Positions 11,938 to 23,884 of a DNA stretch of 64,000 nt are shown in pieces. The first letter of the stretch is position 1, and each line of letters starts with the position of its first letter. The notes beneath the pieces are model-generated. The model made no database searches. It worked only from the letters and a program-made list of their open reading frames with translations, and was not told the origin of the DNA. The stretch covers positions 71,477,580 through 71,541,579 of the forward strand of contig NC_083610.1 in assembly GCF_029168945.1 (NCBI RefSeq), read 5' to 3'. Source of the DNA: Cannabis sativa (taxonomy: Eukaryota; Streptophyta; Magnoliopsida; Rosales; Cannabaceae). Made by a program: the position numbers and the translations under genes.

Positions 11938-13559
11938 TTTTTATCTCTGCCTTGATTTTAGTTTGAGTTTCATTTATATATATATACTCGTATATACAGT
12001 GTTTATATATATATATATATTTTAATTCAGTGTTGATATATATATATTTATTTTCGTTCGAGTATATATATATATATATGCACATTTTTTGGTTTTTCGT
12101 CCGTGATATAAAAAAAAAAGAAAAAGATTTTGTTTGGTTTTGAATCCTTCATGTATTTTTCGATCTTTATGCATTACTACATTCTTAATATTTTAAAGTA
12201 ATTTGTGCATGAAGGTGATTTGAAAAACCATAAAAATCTGTGATTTTTCATTAAATTCACGTTGGGACCCGATTTGTTTTTGTAAAATAAAAGTGTCATT
12301 TTCATGGGTTTTCGATGCATAAAATCAATATGAATCTCTTAATTTTGGCTTTTTGATTCATTTAAAATCGATTTCATGCATTTTGGACGTCGGAATTAAT
12401 TTTTCCGATCGGGTGGATAATCGGGTCCGGTTGACCCACGCACAGATATTCGGGTCAAATTGACCCGGTTTGTTGGACAAGATGACGCAAAACGACTCGT
12501 CGTTTTTCCTTTGTTCTGCCGAAACGACTTGTCGTTTTAAGGAAGTGTCATTTTTTTTGGGTAAAACGACATGTCGTTTTCTTCATATAACCAAAAACGA
12601 CATGTAGTTTTTCAGGGCAGATTTTTCCAAAAAAAAAAAAAGGGAAAATTAAGAAACATTTAAGAAAATTCTGAAATTTTATTATTTTGATTTATTTTTG
12701 GAATTTTATTTTATTTCCTTATTTTTGTTGATTTAGTCAATTAAATTACATTTGTTTAAACTTTCCATTCTTATTTAACATATATCTTCATATATTATAT
12801 GTTATTTAGTAATCAATTATTATGGAAAGTTTTTAATTTGGTAAATTAATTACATGCTTTATTTTTACATGTAATTACAATAATTGTGATATTTTAAGAA
12901 TGTGAATATTTAATTATTCTATAATTAAGTGCGCAATTATTATATTTATTTACCAATTAAGTAATTTATTGATTAAATTAATTGATAATCTGCCATCAAG
13001 TATATTCTTTAATTTTGCATTTAATTTATTTCATATAATTAATTGTACTAATTTGTATATTTACCTTATTTATACAAACTAATTATTAGTACAAATATTT
13101 AAGATATTATATGGTTATAAATGCATAATTAATTACATATCATGGAATTAAGCATTTAATTTATTATCATACAATAATTGTTTTAATTTGTATTTATTTG
13201 GAAAATTTATTTTTAATACAATTAATTTTGATTTGTATGATTTAAATGCTATACATAAATTCCTTTTATAGTGCTAGATATATTTAGAAATATTCAAACA
13301 TTAAGATAGGTTGAATATTTTATATAGCACATTAAGTTTCATAAAACTTCATAAAATTATTCATAAAATATTCATAAAACTTCCTAAAATGAATAAATTA
13401 AATATGAATAAAATGTAAGTAATTTTGTGGTTTGACATAAGAAAACATGAATTTGAGACAAATGCTCATATCTAGAACGGTTTTTAATGATCTTCGGACG
13501 ACCACACTAGGAGCATTAATCTCAGTGATTGTCTACTATGTTAATAACGAAATTACTTT

Positions 13560-14380
13560 TAGGTAGAGCCCAATACCTAATTCAAAGTGAAAATATAATT
13601 TTATATAATTAGGGAGTAGCCACAGCATCTTTATTTGTATAAAATTATATATTAATTAAAATTCACCTTAATGGACATAACTTGTAATTAATTATATAGG
13701 TTTAATAATTTTACCCCACAGGGATTTTATTATATTTGTATAATTAATTAGGATAATATGTTAAATTAAGTTCTCTTAATTTACCCCACAGGGAGTTATG
13801 GGGATTTAATTTAATAGTGTTATCACAAATTTAATTAAAGATAGATAATAAACCTTCATTTTCCAAAACTAATTGTTTAATTAAATCTATCATAAAGTTC
13901 ATCTAATTTTATTAAATTTAAAATTTAGCCCACAGGCAATTTTGGATTTAGTAAAATTTTAATCTTCAGTTTATACTTTGGTGTCTAGTGAACCACATAA
14001 TTTTAAATAATTAGGGAGTAGCCACAGCATCCTTAATTATATAAAATTATATATATTAAGTGGATTAAGATCACATAATGGACATGAATTATGTGAACAT
14101 AATAATCTTACCCTACAGGGATTTTATTATATTCACATGATTAATATGTTAAATTAAATTCTTTTAATTTATCCCACAGGAAATTATGTAGATTTAATTT
14201 AATAATTTTATCATAAAGTATAAAATTTTGAAACATTTATAAATAATTAAGTGTTTCATACCTTTCATTAAGATAGAAATATTAAACTTTAAGTTTTTCA
14301 TAAATTGTGTAAATCTATCATAATCTACATCTAATCTTATTAAATTAAAAATTTAGCCCACAGGCAATTTTTGTTTAATA
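13560..14380 (+). repeat. Diverged tandem duplication in the C interior
   Basis: Two units of roughly 400 bp follow each other. Each contains AGGGAGTAGCCACAGCATC (13611 and 14013), a TTACCCCACAGGGATTTTAT-like block (13711 and about 14108, second copy CCCTACAGGG) and TAGCCCACAGGCAATTTT (about 13927 and 14354). A third copy of the first motif stands alone near 16819-16836. No coding content is seen. Confidence 0.75.
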
Positions 14381-15379
14381 AGATTTCATATTTAAGCATG
14401 TTTATTCATTGGTAAAAACATGATTCATTTAAACCTCAAAACTATATATGTACTTTTATTACATCACTATTCATAAATTTCTTCCATACCAGTAGAAATT
14501 TCCAAAATTTATTCTGATAACTTCATCTAAAATGTACAGTTTTTACTGTATAATTAAGAAAAATAAATCACTTTATTATCACCAATAAATTTTAATTTAT
14601 TGTGTATGAATTCATTCTAATATAGTTAATGTGATTATTAACACATAGTGGATTATTTTAGATTGTTATTCCACATTCATAATTTCTTGCAAGGTTTACA
14701 AATAAACCTAAGAAAGTCAGTAATTGTGAGCAAATCTTATCCACAGACAAGATAAGTTCTCACATTTAGAAGTTTAAGGAACAAGCAATATAGTAGTGAC
14801 TTTGTTTTAAAATTGGCAAAGACCTTTATGTTCCAAGATTTTATTGAAACTTGATTTAGACACATTTAGAGGTCTTTACTACAAAATGATGTCACTCATA
14901 AAGATATGCAAATTCAATCTGACAATAAGAAATGTGTTATTAATAAGAATTCTTCTACATTATATCACCAAAAATTATAAAACATATATCCATAAATAGA
15001 ATAAATGTTAGTAAATGGTGGGGATATTCATTTCACTTGATTTTACTAACTTTATTTAGAACTTGTGAGAAATTCATTAAGAATTGGTATTCCAACAAGT
15101 CAAAATCGGTGTATATTAGAATTCTATCATATTAGAAATCATACAAGTCAATTAATTTTGAAGACATGGACTCAAATTTCGCATCTCATTTTTAACGATT
15201 ACTCACATAAATTATTTTCTACAAAAGTATAGATTTATATGTTTCAAAGACATTTAAATCTTAAGTAGAGAAATGGTGCATTTTGCATATTAAGATAGTG
15301 AGATCAAATATAAAATGGAGAATACTACATTAAAATTCGTGAGTATAGATAAACTCCCAGTCTATTTGTAAAGTTTCTT

Positions 15380-17600
15380 TAAAAGCATGGGTTCATTGCC
15401 CGATACATATGCTTGGTACACCCAAATTATAGTGTGTAACAGATTTAAAAAACTAAGCATTTTTTTGGACATGGGGTGGAGCCTACATAGCAAACTCCAA
15501 TCTTTCCTAAATCTTTGTCTATTGATACTCTTCAATGGGGGTGTACATATCGAATCGTGTTCTAACCAAGTTGTTTCTCAAACATATTTTGAGTTGTGAT
15601 AAGGTTGAAAACCGACTTGATGACATGTACACATTTTTATAAATACCCATATACAGTTAGAGTACAATTGTCAAAGAAAAGATTTGGGCCCTAAACAATA
15701 AATGAGCATATTTCATTTGAAAAGCTATAAGGTTTAAGGGTTACATATTTTATTATCCATCTCACAACACTAGAATTGTGGAATTAAGAATTGACTTGAT
15801 CAGTGGGAGTGATCAATCTAGGAACCTAGTTTCCGAGAAAGATCATTCATATTTTCTCAAACTTCCACCTCAAGTGTTAGATTAATTATGATTCACAACA
15901 ACCCTTAAGATTAATGGTTATTGAGAATTCATAACTAATCATTAATAATATACAAGTCATTGGTAAAATTCTAATAAGTTATGTTATTTAGTAATTGCTT
16001 ACAATTTCTAAAATAACATGTTATTGAACCATTTGCTCTTTTAAGAGTTTGTTGGTCCATCCTTAAGATGACTTATTAGAACAGTAAGATCAATGTTTTC
16101 TAGTGATTACATTTTGTACAATAAGAGTTCAACTACAATATTAATTTGAGACATAAATTAAATTATAGAATGATAAAGAATTGAAGTTTTAGTACAACAT
16201 GCCATTATTGAAGAAATAAATATCTTAAAGAGCGATTAATAAAGTTTATCTTTAGTAAAGTTGCCTAATGGGGTGGAGAACATTAATTAAGCATAAGTTT
16301 TTTCACCAATAATATTCATTAGGCAACATTGAAAAACATAAAGATATAAAAGAATATTCATTGCTAAGAAGTTCATTTTGAACTAAGAATCAATAACAAA
16401 GGAGATTTACATTCTCACTTGTTTTTATAAATGATTCTATTATAGACCTTGGCATTTGTTGCTCGTTTCAATTCATTAATCAGTTCCAAATAGTGAGCTA
16501 GAGGAGAAGGTATATAGACTGCCATAAAGATTTTCCTCTAATAGTGGTGAACATATGCAAGCTTAAAGTATCTACCTATAGATTAAAACAAACATCTCAC
16601 AAATTGGTATTATATCATCTTTTCTTTAGGTTTGAAAAGAGAATTATGGAAATAATTATATACCAGAAAGTTAGTGGGAGTAATATTTGTTTTATACGTC
16701 GACAGTATGTTACTTGCAAATGATGATAAAAGTTTTTTATATAAGTTGAAATCATTCATATCTCAAATTATTATTTTGAGATAAGGAATATAAATAATAT
16801 ATATAATTTTAATTAATTAGAGAGTAGCCACAGCATCTCTGATTAAATAAAATTATGTATTATTTATCTGATATAACTTTTATCTTTAAGTGTGATAAAT
16901 TCAACTCGAACCAGCATCTGAAAAATGATCTGGAGTGAGAATAAATTAAGAACATTCATTCGCTTCTATTTTAGAAGCCTAATGTATGCCTAAGAGTCTG
17001 AATAAGACTTTGCATTACATTTGTTTCAGGATCGTTAAGCAGTATCAGAATAACTAAAGTTAAGACCACTTTATTCTTCATACAAAGTGATGAGGTGTCT
17101 TTAAGATACTAAAAATTATATTCATACATATTTTAAGATGAATTGACCATCTGGAAATATTGTTAACCAATCAGATTCTAACGTACTTCACTGGTTGTAT
17201 TGATTCACGTAAATCAATATTTTATTACAACTTTAAGATTACAGTAAGATTATATTGTGGAGAATCTTGATTGTTATTTCTACTATAGAAGTTACATTCA
17301 TCTATTGTTTTGAGGATACATCTCGTATGATGTATTATAGAGTTTCATAGTAGGCCTAGAGTTCAGATTTACAGTTTCATTAGGCCATTAAGAAAATTTT
17401 GCGATAAATTCAGCTACAATATTTATGGCTAATAACTATAAGAGTACTGGTCGAAGCTAGCATATCGACATTAAGTATATAGCCATAAAAGGCGTGATAA
17501 GTGGTCATTAATCACGCAAACTGAATTGGGTGATCGCACATATCCTTGACTAAAGGCATGCCGCAACACAAATTCAAGGATCATAAAGTAAATATGGGAT
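15380..17600 (+). pseudogene. Faint copia pol remnant inside element C
   Basis: Conceptual translation in changing frames recovers ordered copia motifs. An integrase/RT junction is near 15540-15600 (GVYISNRV, QVVSQTYFEL). RIVELRI and DLISGSDQSRNLVSEKDH follow at about 15770-15850. The reverse transcriptase region at 16590-16760 has IYQKVSGSNI and then LYVDSMLLAND, in which the YVDD catalytic motif is YVDS. The RNase H end is at 17450-17600 (HIDIKYIAIKG, TKGMPQHKFKDH). Stops and indels occur every few dozen bases, so nothing is translatable. The order matches a Tnt1-like copia pol, showing that C descends from an autonomous element. Confidence 0.75.
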
Positions 17601-17928
17601 TCAGTTAACCCATATGCAGTTTTTATTTGTACAACCAAAAATTATTCAATGAAACTCTAATTTCGATATTTTCTCATATTTATGTGCACCTTAATTTCAT
17701 CTGAGAAAATTATCGTAAGAGGACCTGAATAAACATAAGTGTTAGGGTTTATTCGCTTAAGTACATTGCCACATAAAGTACATTGTTATATAATAAATAT
17801 ATCGTAATACATGGAAGATAATACTCGATTTATAATGAGGACATGTCGCTATGATTCGTATGTTTATTATATAATGAGGAACGTTTGGGTTTGAATGTTT
17901 TAGTTTAAATGCTGACCAAGTGGGAGAA

Positions 17929-18448
17929 TATAAGAATATTTTTATTTAAGGAAATATATTTCTATTTAAAGAAATAAATTTCTATTTAAGGAAATAAATA
18001 AATAATTGATTTTCCAGATAAATGAATATTTTATATTCATTGAATCTGGACAAAATCAATTACGTAATATTCTATATATGGTCAGATTTCTATATTCATT
18101 ACCTGATTTGATTTCCTGAATTAATTGTCAAAATATTCTGACAATTAATGTGGCACAGATACTGATGGAGTATCTCACCTATAAATATAGGGTCTCGGTC
18201 CCCGAGCTCCTCACTCATTCTGTTCATAACAGCAAAATTCCATCTAAAGAGAGTTGAGAGAGCGAGGAAGCCCGATTACCCACATCAATCGGTTTCTTTT
18301 GCAGATCATGCTTATGTGGGACTAAAGCTCAAAGATTCAATGGCTGGAGGTATTTCGATCCTTAAATTATAGTGCATATATGATTTATTAATTCCGCACT
18401 TTATTCATAATCATGTATGTTTTAGTCTATATAAATAAATGTCTAACA
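17929..18448 (+). repeat. 3' LTR of copia C
   Basis: 520 bp, preceded by the polypurine tract AGTGGGAGAA (17919-17928). Two differences from the 5' LTR. Followed by the TSD copy GTTGG. Confidence 0.95.
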
Positions 18449-18453
18449 GTTGG

Positions 18454-18640
18454 TTCTTGAATGTCAATTGCTTTTATCTTTTCTATTGAATGTCAAGATT
18501 TGTTTTATTAAACGATCTGCTAATAAAGTTACGTATTGTGTTGCTCATAACTCCTGTTCTTGATCAGGTCGTACTCTTGTGGAAGATACAATTTCTATGG
18601 TTCTTCAAACGTTTGATTGTTGTTGCTGATTAATAAATTT
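18454..18640 (+). pseudogene. RNase H-like (RVT_3) pseudogene, second part
   Basis: Resumes the domain interrupted by element C. After a frame change it reads RSANKVTYCVAHNSCS, the family's late motif (R.aN.vAH.lA), then GRTLVEDTISMVLQT and a stop. A TGA follows the serine-rich end of the motif. The T/A-rich tail after 18620 could be the LINE poly(A) end. Confidence 0.7.
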
Positions 18641-19669
18641 TAAGTTTTCTTAAAAAAATTAATCTTGACCAATTGTGTATTACTACATCTTACCATGATT
18701 GTGGTGAGATGACGTTATAGGTCATGTCATTAGAAATTGACACCTTTAGAAATGACGAAAGCATTTTCGTGATACACATTACACAAAAAAGATATTTATA
18801 TTTATATTAATTTTGAATATTCTAGCTAGCTCTATAGTACAATTGCCAATTTGGCCCCATTTTTTCAATTTTTAGATAAGGAAATATGTTATGATCATGA
18901 TCATGACTACATGTGAGGGATCATTTTTAACTAATAATATTACACTATTGTCTTCTATATTTTGAGCATTTATATACATATACATATAAATATAAAGGCG
19001 TTAGCATTATATATATACATAGATAAAATGTACGTGTTAAGCATGCAATAATACTTCAATAAGAAATTAAAAAGGGATTAGTGTGGTTTAGATTTCATGA
19101 TGAGATCTTAATTTCAACAATGGACTACTATATGAATGATAAGAATAATATAACTATAACATAATAAAATTAAGTTGATATAATACTACAAGTCTATATG
19201 TATAGTTGAAAATAAGTCAATAAAATTACGAAAAATTGTCAAGGGACCAGCAAAAGGAATGGTTGTGGAATTTCCAACTAAACATTAATTAATTAATAAT
19301 AATAATAAAAAATGGAACTTTATAGTTGAGAAGATAAAGTTCATCATGTGGTCTTAATTGGTTGAAACCAAAGTGATGAATAGGTACAAGGCCATTAAGA
19401 CTACAAATTTGACATTTATATATATAGTGAAGGGGCCACGTGAAGGGAATAGTTGGTCGATCATGAATGCATTTTATTCATAAGAAAGGGTAAGTTTTGA
19501 TTAGGTTGTCCAGTTGTTTTTGTCAATCACTCAAAAACCACAATTATTATATATAATTTGGAGCTGTTGGTGATCAAGACTTCAGTCCACTAGTACTACG
19601 TACTCATATTTTGTTTTTCATATGTACCTACTTATTTAATTATAACAAGTTTCTAATAATATATATTTT
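18641..19669. other. AT-rich spacer
   Basis: About 1 kb with no frame, tRNA or clear element end. Confidence 0.5.
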
Positions 19670-19895
19670 TTTAGGGGTTTTTATATTTTACATTTTAATT
19701 TTTTAATTTTAATTTTTTTTTTTTTTGCATTTTTACAGAATTTTACATAAAAATTATTATTGCAACTAACGGAGCAACCTAAATTGCAACTAAAATTCGT
19801 ATAACAATTCATATAGAAATCACATGAGAAATCCAATCTGTAAATCTGGAAAAAAAAAAGTTAAAAAATAGTAATATGGGGCAATTTCTTTTTTT
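19670..19895 (-). repeat. Dispersed repeat, copy 1
   Basis: On the minus strand this matches the plus strand of about 55005-55215. Shared blocks are a CCCCAT start followed by TTTTTTAACTTTTT, TTTACRGWTTGG, repeated GTTGCAA units, and a TTCYGTAAAAATRCAAAAA end. It is probably a short non-autonomous transposon of unknown class. Confidence 0.6.
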
Positions 19896-19919
19896 TATTT
19901 AATTAACAATAATAATTTT

Positions 19920-21010
19920 ATTACTATAATTGACATGTCACGTTAGCTAAATTTGACCTATCTGATGTTTTTTGATGATTTTAGTTTTTTTTTCCTGCGT
20001 TTTTAAGTAACTTTTTCATTACTAATAGTATTGATAAGAAACTAATTAGTTATTTTTTTATAAAAAATTTTATTTTTAAATTATATAATTTAAGATATAT
20101 TTTAGTTACCTCTAAACTTATTTTTATACATCTTATTAAATAATTAGTTATTTTTAAGTTATATTATAGTAAATTATAATTTAAAGATGAATGCTAAATA
20201 CAACATCCTATTACAACCTCTTAGTCAACCTCCACATCCGAAATCACATGACGAAATATTTTTTTTCAATTTTTTTTCATAGCGGTATTCGTTATAGTTA
20301 CAGTATCATCCCTATAAATTTTTAGAAAATTTCAAATAGTTTACAGTACCGAAAACAGAGTTCCTAATATTCAAGTTTACCACACTCGTTCAAAAAACTT
20401 CAAACGTATTTTTCGGCACTGTAAACTATTTGAAATTTCTTAAAAATTTACAGGGATGATGTTGTAAGCATAACAAACACCCCAGTGAAAAAAAATTGAG
20501 AAAAAATATTCTGACATATGTTTTCGGGCGTGGAGGTTGACTAAGAGATTGTAACAGGAGGTTGACGGTAGCACTCCTCTAATTTAAAATACATTTAGGT
20601 AATCTTAAAAATTATTTTCGAAACTAATAAGTTGTCATGTAATATAATAATCTACTATTTTTATATACCAATTATTTTATATACATTTTCATTATTTTGA
20701 AAATTAATTAATTTTCGTATAACATAAGATAATTTAATTAACAAAATTCTAAAATAAATGTTAGTTAAGATTTAAAAAATATAAAACAGTAACTAATCAC
20801 TATATTAGTAATTAAATAGTTTTTTTTCCTAAAAATAGCAAAAATGCATATACTTCTCACATCTTGAAATATTTACATTGAAGAGTAGATCACAATAGTA
20901 TTTTTTTAGGCTCATCCAAGTAATAATGTGACCAGAAATTATTTTTAAAGTTTGAAAAATGAGGAAAAAATAAGAAAGAGAGAAAGAGTATAAATAAGAG
21001 TAATCAAATA
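19920..21010 (+). repeat. Dispersed AT-rich repeat, copy 1 (interrupted by a MITE)
   Basis: Colinear with 29095-30020. Shared stretches include ATTGATAAGAAAC, GTTATTTTCGAAACTAAT-like sequence, TATATACCAATTATTTTA, TAACTAATCACTATATTA and CACATCTTGAAAT. Copy 1 carries the hairpin MITE at 20186-20579; copy 2 has the uninterrupted site. The nature of the parent repeat is unknown. Confidence 0.7.
20186..20579. mobile_element. Mutator-type hairpin MITE
   Basis: 394 bp, flanked by the 9-bp duplication TAATTTAAA (20177-20185 and 20580-20588). The whole element is a near-palindrome: arms of about 190 bp (for example CTTAGTCAACCTCCAC on the left and its complement on the right) meet around 20385. The terminal inverted repeat is GATGAATGCTA / GAGGAGTGCTA. 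The 9-bp duplication and long inverted repeat place it with Mutator-like elements. The paralogous repeat at about 29337-29350 preserves the empty site. Confidence 0.9.
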
Positions 21011-21789
21011 TAACCAAACAAATAAAAAAAATGATACGTAACCCTCTACTTAACCTAGTCATTTTTAACAATTAAATTAAAAATAAGATGTAATAAAATA
21101 CCTTATATTATATAAGAATAAATATAGGTATATCCCTATAGTAAGTGATCAAGTGGCGGAAAAATCTGGTACGAATACAATTATATGATTTTTGTTGCTA
21201 TATAAATATTTTCTCTGTCTATATGTGGCTAGTATGGATTATATATACTTGTATATGCTTAATGCAACAAACGAAGTACATCCTAAATTTATGGTTACAC
21301 ACATTATTCTAATTGTAGTCATCGGCATATAATAGTGGTTCCACACTTTTTATCATAAAAATTAGTCTCAAAATTCAAAACTAAAAACACCTCAAAATAT
21401 AATAGTAAAAAATTTATGCACCTCTAGAGTTTAGACCATCTCCAATTAATATATATGTAAAAATTAAATTGTACTATATATATGGAGAATTTTGAAGAGA
21501 AAAAGTGATGTTTTATCATGCTATTAGGGATGGTGGCACGAATGCTTTTTAGAAAAAGAAAAATGATGCCATGAAAATTTATCTTTTGGCCTATGTTTAA
21601 TGATGCTTAACGATGGTTTGCGATAAAATTGTATATCATCAAAATTTTAATCAAATTTCATCACAAAACTATCGTTAAACATCGTTTATCATATTATTAT
21701 TTTTGCCAAAAAATTGATTTTTCATGCATTAAATCATTATTATGTATAATTTTTTTATTAGAAAATATGAGTTTTCATGTTATTATCGT
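20590..21789. other. AT-rich spacer
   Basis: Remainder of the dispersed repeat to about 21010, then AT-rich DNA with no supported feature. Confidence 0.5.
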
Positions 21790-21794
21790 CGGGT

Positions 21795-21850
21795 TTAAGT
21801 GATAAATTTAAATGCTAACCAATTAAGAGAATATAAGCATATTTTTTATG
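21795..21850 (+). repeat. Relic of the 3' end of a C-family element
   Basis: TTTAAATGCTAACCAATTAA then GAGAATATAAGCATATTTT matches the end of element C's interior, its polypurine tract and the first bases of its LTR (17905-17945), with several substitutions, including a damaged polypurine tract. Confidence 0.6.
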
Positions 21851-22075
21851 ATTCTAAATAATCAAATATGTATAAAATCCTAACTATATTATGCAATATG
21901 AAACATGTTAGAATTGATAAACTAAAAAATTCTAATTATATCATGCAACAAAACATGATAAAAAAATATAAAACAATCAACCATTAACGAAAATTATATA
22001 GATTATATAGTATATATATACATGCATATATACATAAAAAATTGAACAAAAATTAAGACAAAGGTATATAGATTT

Positions 22076-22700
22076 GCTTTGATACTAACTATAAGTAAAT
22101 TATATATAAAACATGAAGCATGTATGAACGATATGAAATGCAAAATAATTAAATCGAACATATATGCAATACGAAGAAATGACCGAAATACTTCCAACCA
22201 ATGATCATTTGAGGTTCGATCCCACAAACTTGAATCTATAAAAGAAAACCAAAACTAGCGTTAGTGTGGATATTCAAACTTCCAAGTTCTCTCAAACTCT
22301 TTTAATGGAATTAAAGTTTTTCACAGAATGAGTAATGAGTTTGTGGACTTATACCTTATATAGGAGAGATACTTCTTCAATATTTGTTTCACATTAATTG
22401 TTAAAATATTTTGATAATTATTTTAAGAAATTAAATCGGGTAGTAAAATATTTGGTAAATCAAAATTAGATCATAATTATAATATTTTAAATTAATTATT
22501 AAATATTTTTTTGCCAAACCATGTACTGCTAATGTAAGCGAGCAAAACATAGGTTAGACGATGAGCTATCTTTGTTCGAAGAGATTCTTGTGCTCTCCTG
22601 AATCCATGAGCGATTCTAATCACTAAGCCAAAAAAAATTATCAAATAATTAATTATATATTTTATAAATGAAAATTAAATATTTAACTTACCAATTATAA
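22076..22700 (-). repeat. Relic LTR of the C family with decayed primer binding site
   Basis: On the minus strand the sequence follows the C LTR in order: CAAAATATTTTAACAATTAA, CTCATTACTCATTCTGTG, GAAGTATTTCGGTC, GCATATATG, CATGTTTTATATATAA. It then reads TTAGTATCAAAGC, a mutated primer binding site (22076-22092). It is heavily diverged from element C and lies opposite in orientation to the fragment at 21795. Confidence 0.65.
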
Positions 22701-22884
22701 AATATTCTAATAAGAAATACGTTTGAGTCTACATTATCAAATTAAGGCTACTTGTCTAAGGATATTCAAAATAAATAAAAAATAATAACTAACCACAATC
22801 AAAAGTATATTTATGAAAAATTAATACTACAAAAAAAAAAACTAAAAAATATTCTAAGTAAAAGCTTATCTTTAAAAACTTAAA

Positions 22885-23530
22885 CCAAAAAGTAAACGGG
22901 TAAACTGGATTTCGGGTTCGCGAGTTTCTGGTTCAAAAAATTGTACCCGGACCCGACCCGTAAAATGGTTTGAGTTCACAAGTTTCGGGCTCGCGGGTTT
23001 GCGAGTTTGGGTTGACTGGGTTGGCCGGGTCAACGAGTTGACCCGATCAACTCGTTAATTTTAAAAAAAAAAATTATGTGATTTTTTTTCTATATATTAA
23101 ATTAAGCATATAAGTTATAAACTTATAACACCATAATCTATATTTATTATATTAAATAAAATTAAAAAAAATGCATTAATTTCAAATTTAAAATACAAAA
23201 AGTCAAGTTCCAAACTATTTATAATATATTATATATTGTTATTTTTAATATATTATCTATGTAATAAAAAAATGAGTAGATTTTAGATTTTTTTATTTTT
23301 AATATATTATATATGTAATAAAAATAAAAATAAAATTAAAAAAAAAGGTGACCGGGTTAGCAGGCAGGTTTGGGTTCAACCCGAAACTTGGTGACTATAA
23401 AAAACCAAGCCGTGAACGTCCAATGGTGTATTGAGTTGAACCCGATCTTCCCAAACAGAACAGATTTTTTAGAATTTTCGATTTGAGTGGGTCGGGTCTG
23501 AACGGATTGACCCAAACCCGATCAAAATGT
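22885..23530. repeat. GC-rich repeats in an AT-rich setting
   Basis: Two clusters of CGGGTTCGGGTT/GACCCGACCC-like sequence (about 22890-23060 and 23350-23520) in inverted relation flank an AT-rich centre. This suggests the ends of one transposon, but no duplication could be confirmed. Confidence 0.45.
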
Positions 23531-23884
23531 TCATTCTTATCAAAAAGTACTAAGATGAATTGAAAAAATGTTATAAGATGAGCCATGAAACATAACAGGC
23601 CTACATTATAAAAGTCTCAAAAACTACAAGACAAATTGTCAAACATGGCACAAAACAAATATGCAAAAGTCTTTTTTTTAAAAAAAAATAATCGTCTATT
23701 AATAAGAAAATTAGACCTCGTGGTCACTACAAAATAAGTCTTTCAGAATGTGAGAAATAGGTAAGCAACCAAATCGATTGTGGGTGAAGGTCCACTTAGC
23801 CACATTATAGGCAATAAAATTACAGGTTCTCAGAATACACGAAAACAAGCAACAATTAAAATATCTAGAAAGCTCTAAACAACA

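Larger units (their letters stand above)
11401..18448 (+). mobile_element. Non-autonomous copia element C with decayed interior and near-identical LTRs
   Basis: 7048 bp, bounded by a 5-bp target-site duplication GTTGG (11396-11400 and 18449-18453), inserted in the RNase H-like pseudogene. Both LTRs start TATAAGAATA and end GTCTAACA, so the terminal dinucleotides are TA...CA rather than TG...CA. The roughly 6-kb interior has a primer binding site and polypurine tract but no gag or pol frame longer than about 70 codons. Faint copia pol remnants are listed separately. LTR identity says the insertion is recent while the coding region looks very old. The best explanation is a non-coding lineage mobilised by another element's proteins. 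Confidence 0.9.

Noticed and set aside
11900..12085. Tyr/Ile-rich minus frame
   Set aside because: Translation of a TATATA simple repeat.
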